A stretch of DNA of 6,555 nucleotides from assembly GCA_945834965.1 (NCBI GenBank), contig CAMAHZ010000074.1:1-6555 (forward strand), in the 5' to 3' direction. The notes below the pieces were generated by a model that worked only from the letters and a program-made list of their open reading frames with translations, had not been told where the DNA came from and ran no database searches. This stretch comes from an uncultured Clostridia bacterium (lineage in GTDB: Bacteria > Bacillota > Clostridia > Christensenellales > Borkfalkiaceae). Both the position numbers and the translations under genes were made by a program. Each line of letters opens with the position of its first letter. Position 1 is the first letter of the stretch. Positions 5,079 through 6,555 of the stretch are shown piece by piece.

Positions 5079-6555
5079 ATGGAAAAGAACGTAGAATATT
5101 CAGGCGAAGTCCTCTCTCTCGGCAGCGAGGGGGAGGGCGTTATAAATTGCAACGGCGTAACGGCTTTCGTGCCGCAATGCCTGCCCGGAGAAATGGTCAG
5201 CTTTAAGGCGCTTAAGGTATCGGGCAGCGTCGCTTACGGCAAGCTTACGGAAGTAAACACCCTTTCAAAGGACAGGGCTATTCCCGTATGCGGCAATTTC
5301 GGCAAGTGCGGCGGCTGTCAGCTTCAGCATATGAACTATCCCTTACAGCTTTCGTTCAAGCGTCAGACCGTGGAAAACTGCCTTAAAAAGATAGGCGGCT
5401 TGACCGTTCAGGTGGGCGACTGCGTTGCAAGCGATAGGGTTTTCGGCTATAGAAACAAGCTTGCAATTCCCGTCGGCGTGGATGCGGAAGGCAACAACGC
5501 AATAGGCTTTTACGCGCCCCGTTCGCACCGCATAGTGCCCGTAAAAGAATGTGCGCTTCAGCAAAACTGGTCGGGTAAACTCATCTCGCTTTTGCATCTT
5601 TTTATGCACGAAAGCGGTTTAAAGGGCTATGACGAGCGCACGCATAAGGGGGATATCCGCCAGCTCGTTGCAAGGGAAATAGACGGTAAGTTTATAATTT
5701 CGGTAGTTGCGGCGCACAAGATAGATTTAGAAGGATTTGCAAAAAAGCTTGAAACCGAGTTTAAAAATTTCACGCTTTTACTCAACGTTAATTCGTCTAC
5801 GGGCAACGTTATTTTCGGCAAAGAGTGGCATATATGCCGTGGGCAAGGCTATTTCAACGGCAAAGATATGGGCGTTAAGTTCAAGGCTGGGGCTAACACC
5901 TTTTTGCAGGTCAACGACGACGTCAGGACTAAGCTGTATAAGGCGGTTACCGCCCAAGTATGCTCAAAAGATAGCGTTGCGGTGGATTTATACAGCGGCG
6001 GCGGTATGCTAACGGCGTTGCTTGCAAAGGGCTGTAAGGCGGCGTACGGCATAGAGATTGTAAAAGAAGCCGTCGAGTGCGCGGACGAGCTTAAGGAAAT
6101 GAACAACCTGTCCGATAAAATGTTCAATATCTGCGGTGCGGTGGAAGATAAGCTTTCCGAAGTTTTCCGCCTTACCGAAGGCGCGGAAAGGGTGATTGTG
6201 TGCGACCCGCCCAGAAAGGGTATGGAGCGTTCGGTAGTCAACGCCATACTTTCAAGCGGTGCAAAAAAGGTCGTTTTAGTTTCCTGTAACCCTGCAACGC
6301 TCGCAAGAGATTTGGGGCTTTTGTGCGGCAGCTTAAAGGAAGTAGACGGTCAGCTTATTAAAAATGCCGACTACGACCAAACGCCTTTAAGCGGCTATTA
6401 CGAAGTCGTCTCCGTAACCCCTTTCGATATGTTCCCCCAGACCAAACACGTCGAGACGTTGGTGGTTCTTTCCAAAAAAAGCGTAAGTCATATCAACATT
6501 GACGTTGAGTTCGGTGAAGGCGAAGGGCAGATTTCGTTAAAACAAATCAAAGAAC
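5079..6555 (+). CDS. rlmD: 23S rRNA (uracil-C5)-methyltransferase, RlmD/RlmCD type, 3' end beyond window
   Basis: An SAM-dependent cytosolic enzyme that makes 5-methyluridine in 23S rRNA: U1939 for RlmD, and U747 as well for the Gram-positive RlmCD. 492 codons are visible and the frame is open to the window edge. Residues 1-60 form a TRAM RNA-binding domain. Cys71, Cys77, Cys80 (CGNFGKCGGCQ) and Cys158 (KECAL) match the iron-sulfur ligands of this family. The methyltransferase domain has DLYSGGG (303-309) for SAM, DPPRKG (376-381), the nucleophile Cys403 in SCNPATLARD, and the general base Glu459 in HVET. The catalytic unit would normally end near 466, yet the frame continues for at least 26 residues, so a C-terminal extension is present. 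The ATG has no strong Shine-Dalgarno and sits 4 bp after the membrane gene, which suggests translational coupling. The choice between RlmC, RlmD and dual RlmCD specificity cannot be made from motifs. Confidence 0.93.
   Translation, partial: MEKNVEYSGEVLSLGSEGEGVINCNGVTAFVPQCLPGEMVSFKALKVSGSVAYGKLTEVNTLSKDRAIPVCGNFGKCGGCQLQHMNYPLQLSFKRQTVENCLKKIGGLTVQVGDCVASDRVFGYRNKLAIPVGVDAEGNNAIGFYAPRSHRIVPVKECALQQNWSGKLISLLHLFMHESGLKGYDERTHKGDIRQLVAREIDGKFIISVVAAHKIDLEGFAKKLETEFKNFTLLLNVNSSTGNVIFGKEWHICRGQGYFNGKDMGVKFKAGANTFLQVNDDVRTKLYKAVTAQVCSKDSVAVDLYSGGGMLTALLAKGCKAAYGIEIVKEAVECADELKEMNNLSDKMFNICGAVEDKLSEVFRLTEGAERVIVCDPPRKGMERSVVNAILSSGAKKVVLVSCNPATLARDLGLLCGSLKEVDGQLIKNADYDQTPLSGYYEVVSVTPFDMFPQTKHVETLVVLSKKSVSHINIDVEFGEGEGQISLKQIKE

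Noticed and set aside
5849..6247. 132-codon minus-strand frame within rlmD
   Set aside because: It is antisense to the SAM-binding and DPPRKG region of rlmD and is Ser/Thr-rich with no motif of its own.

Overview
The window looks like the chromosome of an uncultured, probably gut-associated member of the Clostridia (Firmicutes). The reasons are the purine-rich Shine-Dalgarno sites, the short-spaced co-directional genes, the DUF5685 / J-like / RlmD gene set and the moderate GC. A Christensenellales-type lineage would fit, but that placement is a guess. Every convincing gene lies on the + strand.

Layout. Positions 1-343 hold no convincing gene. They contain a short element-like segment (about 11-292) bounded by 15-bp perfect inverted repeats next to TA dinucleotides, then a small hairpin and a ribosome binding site. 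At 344-1762 is a secreted lipoprotein serine protease of the trypsin/HtrA type with a complete catalytic triad and a C-terminal PDZ domain. At 1786-2787 is trpS, a complete tryptophanyl-tRNA synthetase. At 2797-3678 is a DUF5685 protein with two aspartate-rich motifs that resemble class I isoprenoid synthase motifs. A 153-bp spacer (3679-3831) carries three copies of an imperfect palindromic repeat. After it come a J-domain-like protein that has lost the HPD motif and ends in a nine-cysteine tail (3832-4464), a polytopic membrane protein of unknown role (4496-5074), and the first 492 codons of an RlmD-type 23S rRNA m5U methyltransferase (5079 to the window edge), cut by the window end.

How the genes may work together. 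The first three genes are separated by 23 and 9 bp and probably form one transcription unit. The last two are separated by 4 bp and are probably translationally coupled. The spacer at 3679-3831 is the only place where a second internal promoter or regulatory site seems likely. trpS and rlmD serve translation (tRNA charging and rRNA modification). The protease acts outside the membrane. The DUF5685, J-like and membrane proteins have no established function. The best leads are the isoprenoid-synthase-like signature of the DUF5685 protein, the HPD-less J-like protein with a putative metal-binding tail, and a repeat family that seems to link the spacer with the element at the left edge.
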